Shown here: positions 1-9,259 of the stretch, in pieces
How the letters are laid out: every line of letters starts with the position of its first letter
Position numbering within the stretch: the first letter of the stretch is position 1
Assembly: GCA_947306175.1 (NCBI GenBank)
Contig: CAMZFV010000009.1
Location: forward strand, 1 to 64,000
DNA: 64,000 nucleotides
From: an uncultured Prevotellaceae bacterium
Lineage (GTDB): Bacteria; Bacteroidota; Bacteroidia; Bacteroidales; Muribaculaceae
Direction: 5' to 3'
The notes under the pieces: model-generated
The model's database searches: none
What the model was told of the DNA's origin: nothing
The model's input: only the letters and a program-made list of their open reading frames with translations
Position numbers and translations under genes: made by a program

Positions 1-61
1 CTAGTGACGATAGGCTATTCAAGAAATTGTTAACGATTTTTCGTGGACACTAGTGTTGTTT

Positions 62-100
62 TTAGTATTCTTATTTTATAATTAGTATTCTTATTTTATA
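62..100. repeat. 20-bp tandem duplication
   Basis: A 19-base unit starting TTAGTATTCTT occurs at 62-80 and again, identical, at 82-100 (period 20). It lies in AT-rich DNA upstream of the first gene. No gene is seen in 1-216. The function is unknown; it may be slippage or a duplicated regulatory site. Confidence 0.8.
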
Positions 101-216
101 AAGTGTACATGTGCAGGTCACGGTCGAGCATCACCTGCTTTTTTTGACAAAAAGTGTTGCCTTTATCAGAATTGATGTAACTTTGTGATATTATTAATCA
201 ATTAATTGTTTTTATC

Positions 217-540
217 ATGGATCCAGTTATTTTTATTATTTCCATTGTTTGGTGGATTTTGTGCCTTATTTTATTATTCAAAGTTTGGGGAATGTGTAAC
301 GATGTTAGTAAAATCAAAAACCAGATAGATAGGAATGATGATTACAGTACAAAAATCGATTTCTTACTAAGCATTGGGGAGAAAGAGAAAGCAAAAGAAA
401 TCTTTTTAGCCAAAATCCTTTCTGATGAATCTATTTTCAATACAACATCGACTCCAGTCGAGAAAATGGAAGAATTATATAAAAAATATAGAGATGAGTT
501 CGAAAGTTTAGGCATCCAGATTAAGAAAGAAGCAGAGTAA
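217..540 (+). CDS. small membrane-anchored hypothetical protein
   Basis: A 107-residue protein not recognised as a named family. Residues 4-24 are strongly hydrophobic and form one N-terminal membrane anchor. The rest is charged and probably helical, with DRNDDYSTKIDFLLSIGEKEKAKEI near the centre, which suggests a short cytoplasmic helical hairpin like those of small Bacteroidetes proteins. It stands alone and ends just before a clear terminator. The start ATG follows a long A/T-rich leader. The coding call is reasonable; the function is unknown. Confidence 0.6.
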   Translation: MDPVIFIISIVWWILCLILLFKVWGMCNDVSKIKNQIDRNDDYSTKIDFLLSIGEKEKAKEIFLAKILSDESIFNTTSTPVEKMEELYKKYRDEFESLGIQIKKEAE

Positions 541-563
541 ATTATAATAGTAAAGACATATAG

Positions 564-592
564 GCTCACCGATGACCTCGGTGGGCTTTTTC
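564..592 (+). terminator. intrinsic terminator
   Basis: A 9-bp stem GCTCACCGA / TCGGTGGGC (one G-T wobble) with a 5-base loop is followed by TTTTTC. It ends the small gene at 217-540. The same stem sequence ends the barrel gene at 26,984 and its decayed copy at 29,542. Confidence 0.8.
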
Positions 593-784
593 ATTAAATG
601 GCTGATGACATGCAAGGCGGCTGGACGTTGTGTGGTGTCCAGCCGCCTTGACTATTGACGGGGGCTCGCATGGAGACGCAAGATTTGGATAAACCTGGCT
701 GCGCTCAGCCATTGAAAGCAAGCTTTCATGGCCTTCGACTTGCACCGGTTTTTGCGTCTCTACAGAGACAGTATGATGAAAAAA

Positions 785-808
785 AGAGACGCAAAACCTT
801 GCGTCTCT
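785..808 (-). terminator. palindromic GAGACGCAA terminator of hppA
   Basis: The arms AGAGACGCAA and TTGCGTCTCT form a perfect 10-bp stem with a 4-base loop. On the minus strand, downstream of hppA, it is followed by six T. The interval 593-784 has no convincing gene. It holds further half-copies of the palindrome (GGAGACGCAAG at 672, TTTGCGTCTCTAC near 751) and a small CCAGCCGCC-type inverted repeat near 618-648. The same palindrome ends another minus-strand gene at 16,803. Confidence 0.75.
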
Positions 809-832
809 ACATTTCGTTAGAAAAGTTTTGCC

Positions 833-3250
833 TTACTTCTTGTAGGAATCGATGACGTTCTGCATGGTGTCGTCGATGCGCATGCGGTAGAAGGAGCGCC
901 AAACGAAGTAGATAGCCACGAGAACGAGGATGATACCCGCCCAGGGTGCAATTGCCTGGAAGTTGGGGGCGATGGCCATTTCCATGGCGAGCAGACCGAA
1001 GAGGGTGGTGAACTTGATGATGGGGTTCAGCGATACCGAGGAGGTGTCCTTGAAGGGATCACCGACGGTGTCACCGACCACCGAAGCATCGTGCAGGTCA
1101 GTACCCTTGAGGTCGAGGTCAACCTCTACTACCTTCTTACTGTTATCCCAGCTGCCACCGGCGTTGGCCATGAATACGGCCTGGAACAAGCCGAAGAGGG
1201 CAATCGAGATGAGATAAGAAACGAAGAGCGAAACGGCGTTGTTGCCACCGACGCTACCCGGCGATGCCAAGCAGGCGAAGCCGAGGGCGAAGAAGAAGAT
1301 GGCCAGGAAGATGTTGAACATACCCTTCTGGGCATACTGAGTGCAGATCTTTACGACCTCGACGGATGACTTGGTGTCGGCCTTCTTGGGTGCGTTGGGA
1401 TCGAGCTTGATGTGGTCCTTGATGAAGGCAACAGCACGGTTGGCACCCACGGTAACTGCCTGGGTCGAAGCTCCGGTGAACCAGTAGATCACCATACCAC
1501 CCAGCAGGAAGCCGATGATGGTGTAGGGATTCAACAGGTTGAGCAGGCTGGCAGGATCCACGCCGAGGGTCTTCTGGATCACAAGGATGATTGAGAAGAT
1601 CATCGTGGTGGCACCAACAACTGCGGTACCGATGAGCACGGGCTTGGCAGTGGCCTTGAAGGTGTTGCCTGCACCGTCGTTCTCCTCGAGGTAGTGCTTG
1701 GACTTCTCCCAATCGGGCTTGAAGCCGAAGTCACGCTCGATCTCCTCGTCCTTGTTGGGCACTTCCTCGATGAGGGAGAGCTCATAGACGCTCTGGGCGT
1801 TGTCGGTCACGGGGCCATAGCTATCTACAGCGATGGTGACGGGACCCATGCCCAGCATACCAAAGGCCACCAGACCGAAGGCGAAGATGGCGGGATAGAT
1901 CATCATGTCGGCGGGAATGTCGATCGACAGGGCATAGCCAGCGAACATCAACAGGGCGAAGGCCAGACCGGTCCAGAAGCCAGAGAAGTTACCGGCAACG
2001 AAACCGCTGAGGATGTTCAGCGAAGCACCACCCTGGTGCGAAGCCTTAACGACTTCCTGCACGTGGCCGCTCTTGGGCGAGGTGAACACCTTGGTGATCT
2101 CGGGGATGAGGGCCGCGCCCAATGTGCCTAGCGATATGACGCTTGCCAGCTGCCACCACAGGTTACCACCCAGGGCATTGAGCTGGAAGTAAGATACGAC
2201 ATAGGTTACAGCGATACTCAGTGCCGAAGCGATCCAGATGAGGCTGGTCAGCGGCTTCTCGAAGTCGAGGCTATCCTTACCGGCAAATTGTGCCTTGCAG
2301 ATGCCCTTGTTGATCCAGTAGGCCACAATCGAAGTGATGACCATGAGGATACGCATCGAGAAGATCCAGATGAGCAGGCGGGTCTGAATCTCGGGATTGG
2401 CCACGGCGAGCAGGATGAACGACACGAGTGCCACACCCGTCACACCGTAGGTCTCAAAGCCGTCGGCGGTGGGGCCAACGCTGTCACCAGCGTTGTCACC
2501 GGTACAGTCGGCAATCACACCAGGGTTGCGGGGGTCGTCCTCACCGATCTTGAAGACCACCTTCATCAGGTCGCTGCCGATGTCGGCAATCTTGGTGAAG
2601 ATACCACCAGCGATACGCAGTGCACTGGCACCGAGGCTCTCACCGATGGCGAAGCCGATAAAGCATACACCTGCCAGGTTGCAGGGAACCAGCAAGAGGA
2701 TGGCCAGCATGATGAACAGCTCGACGCACACCAGCATCACGCCGATGCTCATACCCGCATTCAAGGGGATGTTGAGCAGGCGCAACGGGTCACGACGCAG
2801 CGAAGCGAAGGCCATGCGGGCGTTGGCATAGGTGTTCATGCGGATACCGTAGGCAGCCACAGCATAGGAGCCGAGCATACCGATTACGGTAGACAGCAGG
2901 ATGATGAGCACTTCCCATGCCTTCATGTGGCTCAAGCCGCCAAAGTAGAAGGCGACCACGATGCCAATGAAGATGAACAGGATGGCCAAGAAACGGCCCT
3001 GCTGCTTGAGGTAGGTGGAGCAGGTCTTGAAGATGACCTCACCGATCTCGCGCATGGCGGGATGCACGGGCAGGCTCTTGGTCTTCATGAAATGATAGAC
3101 ACCGAAGAGTATACCCAGGATGGTCACCAGGAAACCCCAATGCAAGAAACTCAACTCATGCACCGACTGGGGAATCACCAGGTCGGCTTCACTGGCGTGC
3201 AGTCCCAGTGCGGATGCCATTGCCAGCAGGAGGATAAAGGATTTCTTCAT
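833..3250 (-). CDS. hppA: membrane-bound ion-translocating pyrophosphatase
   Basis: An 805-residue polytopic enzyme that hydrolyses cytoplasmic pyrophosphate and pumps H+ and/or Na+ across the inner membrane. The family signature DDPRNPGVIADCTGDNAGD is at 238-256, a second Asp-rich motif VDSYGPVTDNAQ at 475-486, and the C-terminal GDTVGDPFKDTSS motif is present. About 16 hydrophobic segments are visible. The N-terminus (MKKSFILLLAMASALGLHA) looks like a signal peptide and makes the protein longer than compact 670-700-residue family members. At the residue that sets potassium dependence in this family (GNTxK/A) it has Lys532, the form known from K+-independent pumps. It is a single gene with a TATCTTTG-type promoter near 3335 and a palindromic terminator at 785-808. 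Ion specificity is inferred, not proven. Confidence 0.95.
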   Translation of the reverse strand: MKKSFILLLAMASALGLHASEADLVIPQSVHELSFLHWGFLVTILGILFGVYHFMKTKSLPVHPAMREIGEVIFKTCSTYLKQQGRFLAILFIFIGIVVAFYFGGLSHMKAWEVLIILLSTVIGMLGSYAVAAYGIRMNTYANARMAFASLRRDPLRLLNIPLNAGMSIGVMLVCVELFIMLAILLLVPCNLAGVCFIGFAIGESLGASALRIAGGIFTKIADIGSDLMKVVFKIGEDDPRNPGVIADCTGDNAGDSVGPTADGFETYGVTGVALVSFILLAVANPEIQTRLLIWIFSMRILMVITSIVAYWINKGICKAQFAGKDSLDFEKPLTSLIWIASALSIAVTYVVSYFQLNALGGNLWWQLASVISLGTLGAALIPEITKVFTSPKSGHVQEVVKASHQGGASLNILSGFVAGNFSGFWTGLAFALLMFAGYALSIDIPADMMIYPAIFAFGLVAFGMLGMGPVTIAVDSYGPVTDNAQSVYELSLIEEVPNKDEEIERDFGFKPDWEKSKHYLEENDGAGNTFKATAKPVLIGTAVVGATTMIFSIILVIQKTLGVDPASLLNLLNPYTIIGFLLGGMVIYWFTGASTQAVTVGANRAVAFIKDHIKLDPNAPKKADTKSSVEVVKICTQYAQKGMFNIFLAIFFFALGFACLASPGSVGGNNAVSLFVSYLISIALFGLFQAVFMANAGGSWDNSKKVVEVDLDLKGTDLHDASVVGDTVGDPFKDTSSVSLNPIIKFTTLFGLLAMEMAIAPNFQAIAPWAGIILVLVAIYFVWRSFYRMRIDDTMQNVIDSYKK

Positions 3251-3334
3251 AGATTCTAAAATTTTTATGTTGATTATTCAGTTATTTCAGGTTTTCATGC
3301 CATTTTCAGAGGTTGTACCTGTGAAAATCGCCCG

Positions 3335-3342
3335 CAAAGATA
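3335..3342 (-). promoter_or_regulatory. -7 box candidate for hppA
   Basis: CAAAGATA on the plus strand reads TATCTTTG on the minus strand, matching the Bacteroidetes TAnnTTTG -7 box about 85 bases upstream of hppA. No clean TTTG is seen at -33. The rest of 3251-3539 is AT-rich with no gene. Confidence 0.45.
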
Positions 3343-3539
3343 CTGCCATTTTTTCTAATAGGTGTTATTTTATTGAGAAATTAACACTCGCACGTTCAAA
3401 AAAATCTGTTTCGCGTTGCTAAAAAGGCAAAAAATATGGCAAAAGCGTCGTCTTTCTTTGCCTTTGCGTGACAAATTGCCGACACTTTTGCCAAAATGGT
3501 GACAAAATCCCAAGTTACGATTTGTAACAATAGGGGCGA

Positions 3540-4205
3540 TTATTCAAACACATAATTAAGGAAATCATGCAAGGGCTTGAGAGGTTGTAAGTCGCTGGCG
3601 ACGCGCTCCACCCAATCCTCGCAATCCAGGTAGTCCTCATCAATGTTCATGACCAGCAAGTATTCCTTCATTTTCAAATATTTGGCCATGGGATGGTCCT
3701 TGTCAAAGCCCTTGGGCATGGTCTTGAGGGATCGCGACATCCACTGGTAACGCGAGGAGATCTCGGGATTGTTGATGATGGCGAGGAACTCATCGGCCTC
3801 GGCATCGATGAGCGTGCGGATCTGGTCGAGCAGCGGCTTCTCGGGCCACCAGATGCCGCCGCACAGCATCATCTCCTCGACGCCGAAGTGGACATAGTAG
3901 CATGACTGCAAGGTGTGTCGGCCTCCCTTGCCGATCACCCCCGAGAAATAGTTCTTATAGGGGCGCTTGTCATGGGAGAAACGGATGTCGCGGTAGATGC
4001 GGTAAACGCTGTCCTTGACGGTGAGACCGCGGGCTTGGGGGTCATAGGCGGCGACTAGGCCGATGAGGCGTTCCATGTCCTGTTCCCACGGGATGCGCAC
4101 GGCATCGAACTGGTCCTTGTGGGCTTTAAACCACGTGCGGTCGTTGTTGATGGCAAGTTGGCGCAGGAAGGCAAGCACCTCATGCATATTGCTGGCTGAT
4201 TTCAT
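3540..4205 (-). CDS. DUF2461 (TIGR02453) family protein
   Basis: A 221-residue protein of the DUF2461 family, a conserved single-domain family of unknown biochemical role. Typical features are LAFLRQLAINNDRTWFKAHK near the N-terminus, the RIYRDIRFSHDKRPYKNYFS core, and a hydrophobic stretch with CGGIWWPEK after it. I chose the ATG at 4205 (MKSASNMHEVL); ATG 4187 is the alternative. The longer open frame to 4355 would translate through a good promoter. It is convergent to nothing and divergent from the C10 protease gene. Confidence 0.85.
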   Translation of the reverse strand: MKSASNMHEVLAFLRQLAINNDRTWFKAHKDQFDAVRIPWEQDMERLIGLVAAYDPQARGLTVKDSVYRIYRDIRFSHDKRPYKNYFSGVIGKGGRHTLQSCYYVHFGVEEMMLCGGIWWPEKPLLDQIRTLIDAEADEFLAIINNPEISSRYQWMSRSLKTMPKGFDKDHPMAKYLKMKEYLLVMNIDEDYLDCEDWVERVASDLQPLKPLHDFLNYVFE

Positions 4206-4231
4206 AATCGTATCTGTTATATTACTCACCA

Positions 4232-4263
4232 CAAAGGTAACCCAAAAATCACAAATGGCCAAA
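4232..4263 (-). promoter_or_regulatory. promoter of the DUF2461 gene
   Basis: On the minus strand TTTG (4260-4263), a 20-base spacer and TACCTTTG (4232-4239) give an exact Bacteroidetes promoter. It lies 27 bases upstream of the ATG at 4205, which supports that start. Confidence 0.7.
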
Positions 4264-4394
4264 AGCCCGATATCATCGATAATTATTGAAGATAGGTCAA
4301 ATCTTGATTTTGAGAAAATCGCACTAATACCGCATAAAAAGCGATAGACTGTCAAGCGTCAGATTTGTAAAAACGAAAAATTATCGTGAAAAAC

Positions 4395-4426
4395 TTTGGA
4401 TAGTTAAAAAATCGTTACTAACTTTG
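4395..4426 (+). promoter_or_regulatory. promoter of the C10 protease gene
   Basis: TTTG at 4395-4398, a 20-base spacer and TAACTTTG at 4419-4426 match the Bacteroidetes consensus. The leader to ATG 4503 is about 70 bases of A/T-rich DNA. Confidence 0.7.
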
Positions 4427-4502
4427 GGGCGATTAAATACTCATGATTAATCCTATATTTCATATAACCTAATTTTAATAACAGCTTAAACTTAAAAGGC
4501 TT

Positions 4503-7500
4503 ATGAAGAAATTACTGTTTTTACTGACCGCCATGATTATGGCGATGTCATTGTCGGCCGCACCTGTAGACCAGGCTACGGCCATGAAGAAAGCACAAAG
4601 TTTTCTGAAAAATGAGCTTTATGCTGGTAAAATCATGTCACCTGGAGCAGTCACTCCTGTGTTGCTCAAGGCAGAGATGGGTAAAGTTAAGATTAACGAA
4701 CCCGTCTATTACATCTACAACACCTCTACTACCTTCCTGGTAGTCGCCGGCGATGACCGCGCCGTCGATATCCTGATGGTGGGTGACCGTCCCTTGAAGG
4801 ACGTGAACAACATGCCCCCGGGCCTCCAAGACATGCTCGGACAGTACAAGGATCAGATCATGTTCCTGCAAGAGCATCCGGGTCTGCAATCAAGCACCTT
4901 GGTGCCTGCCCACGCTCCCTCGATGAACGCCACGACCTACGGTCCGCTGTTGACGTGCAACTGGGACCAGGAGGCACCCTACTGGAACCAGTGTAAATTC
5001 GGTAATTACCAGTGTCTGACGGGCTGCCCCGCCACATCGGCATCGATGGTGTTCTACTATTGGAAGTACCCGACTGCCGCTACTGGTGTCGTTCCGGGCT
5101 ACAAATCGACCATCAGCTACTCAAGCTACGGTTCAACCAGCTATACCCACTCAGCACTGCCCTCAACAACGTTTGATTGGGCCAACATGCTGGACAGCTA
5201 CACTGGCAGCTACACCACCGCTCAGGGCACTGCTGTTGCCACGCTGATGCGCTATGTGGGCCAGGCCGAGCACATGGGCTATGGCACAAGCGCAGCTGGA
5301 GGTAGCGGTGTGAGCGTTGATAGTGTCAGCAATATCCGCAATGCTTTCACCTTCTTCGGTTACGATTCCAGCACCACCCGCTTCGTGAAGAAGACCAGCG
5401 CCTATAGCGGCGGCTCCACGCTCTATACCGACGCCCAGTGGGCTGCGTTGATTCAGGAGGAGATGGCCGCAGGCCGTCCCATCGTCTTCTGCGCTGTGAG
5501 CTCCAATGCCGGTGGCCACGCCTTCAATGTCGATGGTTACAACAGCAGCACCAACAAGTACCACGTTAACTTCGGTTGGAGTGGTGACGGTAACGCCTGG
5601 TGCGCACTGAACTCCTTCGGTTACAGCAGCTACAACTTCAACGTATATCAGCAGATGGTGATCGGTATCCAGCCTCCCAGTGGCAGCACCGCCACTCCGA
5701 CGCTGACTGTCAGCCCGACTTCGCTGTCGTTCAGCACCACTGCCGGTCAGACCGTTTCCAAGACCTTCACCGTGACGGGTACCAACCTCACGGGCAACGT
5801 CACTCTGACCAAGACCGACGCCAACGGCGTTTACACGATTTCTCCCACGACCATCAGCGCTAGCGCAGCCGCCAGCGGCGCCACCGTTACCGTGACCTAT
5901 AAACCCACGGCAGCCGGCACGCACACTGGCAGCATCGCCATTGCCAGCAGCGGCGCTACGAGCAAGTCGGTATCGCTGAGCGGCACTGCCACGGCAGCCG
6001 CCCTGGAGACTTACACTCCCGTGATGAGTGCCGCCAACAGCAGCTACATCACGACGAACAGCTTCCGTGCTAACTGGACCGACCAGACCTCGAGCTCAAA
6101 CGTTTCCAGCTACACCCTGCAAGTGACCGAGAAGGGCAGCACTCCCGCTACCTCACAGCTCGCCAATATCGACCTGAGCAGCGTAACTCAAGTCACCAAC
6201 AGTGACGGTTACCTGACCGACGTGTCCAGCAACATTGCCAGCTATCTGGGAACCGGCTGGACCGCTTCGACCTATGTATATGCCAACACCGGTATGCTCA
6301 TCACCGGCGGCAACCTGGTATCGCCTAACTATAGCCTGAGCGGCTACAGCAAGATGACCGTTAAGGTAACCGCCTATTCCTACTACTCGAGCTACTATGG
6401 CAACGCCACCTTGAGCGTGGGCTCTGGCAGCCAGACCCAGACTCAGGCACTGAGCGATAACAGCACTACCTACACCTTTGTGCTGAACTGCTCATCGACC
6501 GACAAGGTGACCATCGGCTCCACCAGCAACTACATCAGCGTGAGCAAGATCGAGATCTATGCTGGCGACGCTTCATCCGTCAACATGTTTGCTGCCAGCG
6601 AGACCGGCGGTGAGACCTCACGCACCATCACGGGTATCACCAACAAGTACTACACCGTGAACAACCTGAAGGAGGGTGGCACATTTACTTATAAGGTGAA
6701 GGCCATCTACACCGACGGTTCTCAGAGTGCTTGGAGTAACGAGCAGGAAGTTACCCTGACTGAGCCCGTTGCTGCAACACCGACCCTGACCGTAACTCCC
6801 ACTTCGTTGAATATGTCGGCTTACACGGGCGAGACCGCTACCGCCACCTTCAAGGTAACCGGTGCCGACCTGACTGGTAACGTGACACTCACCAAGAGTG
6901 GTTCCAGCGTATTCACCATCTCACCGACCACCATCACGGCAGCCAATGCCGCCAATGGTGTGAACGTGACCGTAACCTACAAGCCCACTGCAACTGGCAC
7001 CCAGACCGGCACCATCACCATCGCCAGCTCGGGCGCCGAGAGCAAGACCGTAAGCCTGACGGGTACCGCCTCCGCCGCGCCCATCACGACCTACACGCCT
7101 GTGATGAGCGCCGCTAACTCCAGCTACGTCACCAGTTCAAGCTTCCGCGCAGACTGGACCGACCAGACGGCAAGCTCTAACGTGGCCAGCTATACCCTGC
7201 AAGTGAATGGCCAGGGCGGCTCGACTCCTTCGACCGGAACGACCCTGCTGGGCACCATCGACGGCAGCAACTACACGGGCAGCTACAAGACCATCACGCT
7301 GAGCTCGCCGTGGGGTGGCACCAATGTCAAGGGTGGTAACAGCGCTGTTTACACATCCGGTTCGTCTGGTAAGATTACCTTTACCATTCCTTCGGGTTAC
7401 AGCAGCAACACCACCTTCAGCGTACAGATTACCACTGTGAGCGGCACCTATGGTTCGGGTAACATCACCGTGAAGTCCACCCAGACCTCGGCTGTGGGTC

Positions 7501-9059
7501 ACTCCTTCTCAAAGGGTGAGACCTACACTTGGACTGTGACTGGCAAGACTGGCGATGTCATCACCATCTATTCGACCGACAGCAGCTACTCACCCGATAT
7601 GTCGCTGATCAAGGTTTATGCAGGCAACATTACCCTCAACGCTACCGAGACCGGCGATGCTACCGCTCGCACCATCACGGGTATCACCAACAAGTACTAC
7701 ACCGTGAACAACCTGACCGCTGGTGCCACCTATACCTATAAGGTAAAGGCTATCTACACCGACGGCAGCGAGAGCGCTTGGAGTAACGAGCAGAGCGTTA
7801 CCCTCAAGGACGAGGAGCCTGCAGCTACCCCGACCTTGACGGTTACTCCCACCAGCCTGAACATGACCGCCAACGTGGGTGAAACCAAGACTGCTACATT
7901 TAAGGTAACGGGTGCTGACCTTACCGGCAACGTGACGCTCAGCGTGAGCGGTGCCAGCGTCTTCACCATCTCGCAGTCGAGCATCACCGCAGCCAATGCC
8001 GCTAACGGCGTGAATGTGACCGTGACTTACAAGCCCACGGCTTATGGCACGCAGACGGCTACCGTTACTGTGGCCAGCTCGGGTGCTACTAGCAAGACCG
8101 TAGCCCTGACCGGTAACGCCACCATCAACAAGGCCAATCCCGTATTGACCACTCCTACCATTGTGAGCAGCACCAGCTTCACGGCCAACTGGACCCACGA
8201 TGTTGATGCATCCACCGTTTCGAGCTACACCATGTACGGAACGTTGACCGCTCAGCCCAGTGGTGATGATCCTGAGCCCGAGACTACTCTGCTGGGCAGC
8301 CTCGACGGCAGCAACTACACCGGCAGCTACGCTAGCATCACGCTGACCTCGCCGTGGGGTGGTTCCAATGTCAAGGCAGGTAACGGTGCCATTTACACCA
8401 AGAACTCCTCTTCATGGTGGGGCTCTTCGACGACCTATGGCACTATCACCTTCACCATCCCGTCGGGTTACAGCAATGCAACCTTTACTATTCAGATCAC
8501 TACTGCCAATACCAGCTATGGTACCGGTAATATCACCGTGAAGTCGGCTAAGACCTCGGCAGTGGGTCACACCTTCGCTAAGGGCGAGACCTACACCTGG
8601 ACCGTGACCGGTAGTGCTGGTGACAAGATCACCATCTACTCGACCGACAGCAGCTACTCGCCTGATATGACTTGGATCGGTATCTATGCCGGCACGATGA
8701 ACCTCAACGCTACTGCAACGGGTGACAACACCAACTTCGTGATCACCGACATTGACGCTGGTTCGACTGGCATCACACTGAGCAACCTGGTAGAGGGTGG
8801 AACCTACTCCTACTACATCGTTGCTAACTATGTTGACGGTACCACCGGCACCAGCAACACCCAGGAAGTAACTCTGGTAAGTGTTAACATGGGCGGCCAT
8901 ACTGCTGTCAAGTCGCTGATCGCCGATGGTGACGAGATCGAGTCTGTCACCTATGTCAACATGGCTGGCGTTCAGAGCAAGCAGCCTTGGGACGGTGTTA
9001 ACATCGTGGTTACCCGTTACAAGAGTGGTGCTGTTAAGAGCAGCAAGGTAATGTTTTAG
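4503..9059 (+). CDS. secreted C10-family (streptopain-like) cysteine protease with repeated Ig-like/FnIII-like domains
   Basis: A 1518-residue secreted protein. Residues 1-20 are a signal peptide. About 21-130 resemble the inhibitory Spi prodomain of C10 zymogens. The catalytic domain runs roughly 145-390, with nucleophile Cys175 in TGCPATSASMVFYYW and His339 in GGHAFNVDGYN, followed by NFGWSGDG. Three beta-sandwich repeats of about 100 residues then begin near 398, 758 and 1110 (TLTVxPTSLxxS...ASSGAxSKxVxLxG). They alternate with FnIII-like units (YTPVMSAANSSYxT, RANWTDQT) and galactose-binding-like inserts. The last 40 residues (GVNIVVTRYKSGAVKSSKVMF is the tail) resemble a degenerate type A sorting domain for the type IX secretion system. 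Expected location is the cell surface or medium, with a role in protein degradation. Activation by prodomain removal is inferred from the family. Confidence 0.9.
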   Translation: MKKLLFLLTAMIMAMSLSAAPVDQATAMKKAQSFLKNELYAGKIMSPGAVTPVLLKAEMGKVKINEPVYYIYNTSTTFLVVAGDDRAVDILMVGDRPLKDVNNMPPGLQDMLGQYKDQIMFLQEHPGLQSSTLVPAHAPSMNATTYGPLLTCNWDQEAPYWNQCKFGNYQCLTGCPATSASMVFYYWKYPTAATGVVPGYKSTISYSSYGSTSYTHSALPSTTFDWANMLDSYTGSYTTAQGTAVATLMRYVGQAEHMGYGTSAAGGSGVSVDSVSNIRNAFTFFGYDSSTTRFVKKTSAYSGGSTLYTDAQWAALIQEEMAAGRPIVFCAVSSNAGGHAFNVDGYNSSTNKYHVNFGWSGDGNAWCALNSFGYSSYNFNVYQQMVIGIQPPSGSTATPTLTVSPTSLSFSTTAGQTVSKTFTVTGTNLTGNVTLTKTDANGVYTISPTTISASAAASGATVTVTYKPTAAGTHTGSIAIASSGATSKSVSLSGTATAAALETYTPVMSAANSSYITTNSFRANWTDQTSSSNVSSYTLQVTEKGSTPATSQLANIDLSSVTQVTNSDGYLTDVSSNIASYLGTGWTASTYVYANTGMLITGGNLVSPNYSLSGYSKMTVKVTAYSYYSSYYGNATLSVGSGSQTQTQALSDNSTTYTFVLNCSSTDKVTIGSTSNYISVSKIEIYAGDASSVNMFAASETGGETSRTITGITNKYYTVNNLKEGGTFTYKVKAIYTDGSQSAWSNEQEVTLTEPVAATPTLTVTPTSLNMSAYTGETATATFKVTGADLTGNVTLTKSGSSVFTISPTTITAANAANGVNVTVTYKPTATGTQTGTITIASSGAESKTVSLTGTASAAPITTYTPVMSAANSSYVTSSSFRADWTDQTASSNVASYTLQVNGQGGSTPSTGTTLLGTIDGSNYTGSYKTITLSSPWGGTNVKGGNSAVYTSGSSGKITFTIPSGYSSNTTFSVQITTVSGTYGSGNITVKSTQTSAVGHSFSKGETYTWTVTGKTGDVITIYSTDSSYSPDMSLIKVYAGNITLNATETGDATARTITGITNKYYTVNNLTAGATYTYKVKAIYTDGSESAWSNEQSVTLKDEEPAATPTLTVTPTSLNMTANVGETKTATFKVTGADLTGNVTLSVSGASVFTISQSSITAANAANGVNVTVTYKPTAYGTQTATVTVASSGATSKTVALTGNATINKANPVLTTPTIVSSTSFTANWTHDVDASTVSSYTMYGTLTAQPSGDDPEPETTLLGSLDGSNYTGSYASITLTSPWGGSNVKAGNGAIYTKNSSSWWGSSTTYGTITFTIPSGYSNATFTIQITTANTSYGTGNITVKSAKTSAVGHTFAKGETYTWTVTGSAGDKITIYSTDSSYSPDMTWIGIYAGTMNLNATATGDNTNFVITDIDAGSTGITLSNLVEGGTYSYYIVANYVDGTTGTSNTQEVTLVSVNMGGHTAVKSLIADGDEIESVTYVNMAGVQSKQPWDGVNIVVTRYKSGAVKSSKVMF

Positions 9060-9102
9060 ACTTTAGGTTTTAGGCTTTAGGCCTTAGCTAAGTTATGATT
9101 TT

Positions 9103-9136
9103 GAGGGCGATGCCAATTTGGGCACCGCCCTCTTTA
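9103..9136 (+). terminator. terminator of the C10 protease gene
   Basis: GAGGGCG (9103-9109) pairs with CGCCCTC (9126-9132). An inner TGCC/GGCA stem caps the loop and TTTAT follows. Between the gene and the hairpin lies a run of degenerate TTTAGG-like units (9060-9085). Confidence 0.7.
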
Positions 9137-9186
9137 TGTTATTAGAAGAAAAAACCTGCCATTATGCGTGAAAAACCAAGAAAACT

Positions 9187-9217
9187 TTTGGAGTTTTAAA
9201 AGTTTTCTGTAATTTTG
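9187..9217 (+). promoter_or_regulatory. promoter of the efflux operon
   Basis: TTTG (9187-9190), a 19-base spacer and TAATTTTG (9210-9217) precede the TetR gene. The flanking AAAACTTTTGGAGTTTTAAAAG contains an imperfect inverted repeat that could be the TetR operator. Confidence 0.65.
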
Positions 9218-9259
9218 CACCCACAAATAATACATTAGAACCATTACAGCAATTATCCA

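Noticed and set aside
655..855. 66-codon open frame downstream of the first terminator
   Set aside because: It contains the GAGACGCAA palindrome and overlaps the end of hppA, with no ribosome binding site or protein-like pattern.
2288..3259. 323-codon plus-strand open frame opposite hppA
   Set aside because: It is antisense to a strongly conserved gene. Its His/Asp/Glu-rich composition is typical of a shadow frame.
5163..5924. 253-codon minus-strand open frame opposite the C10 protease
   Set aside because: It is antisense to a gene with visible catalytic motifs. The Gly/Ala/Arg-rich composition indicates a shadow.
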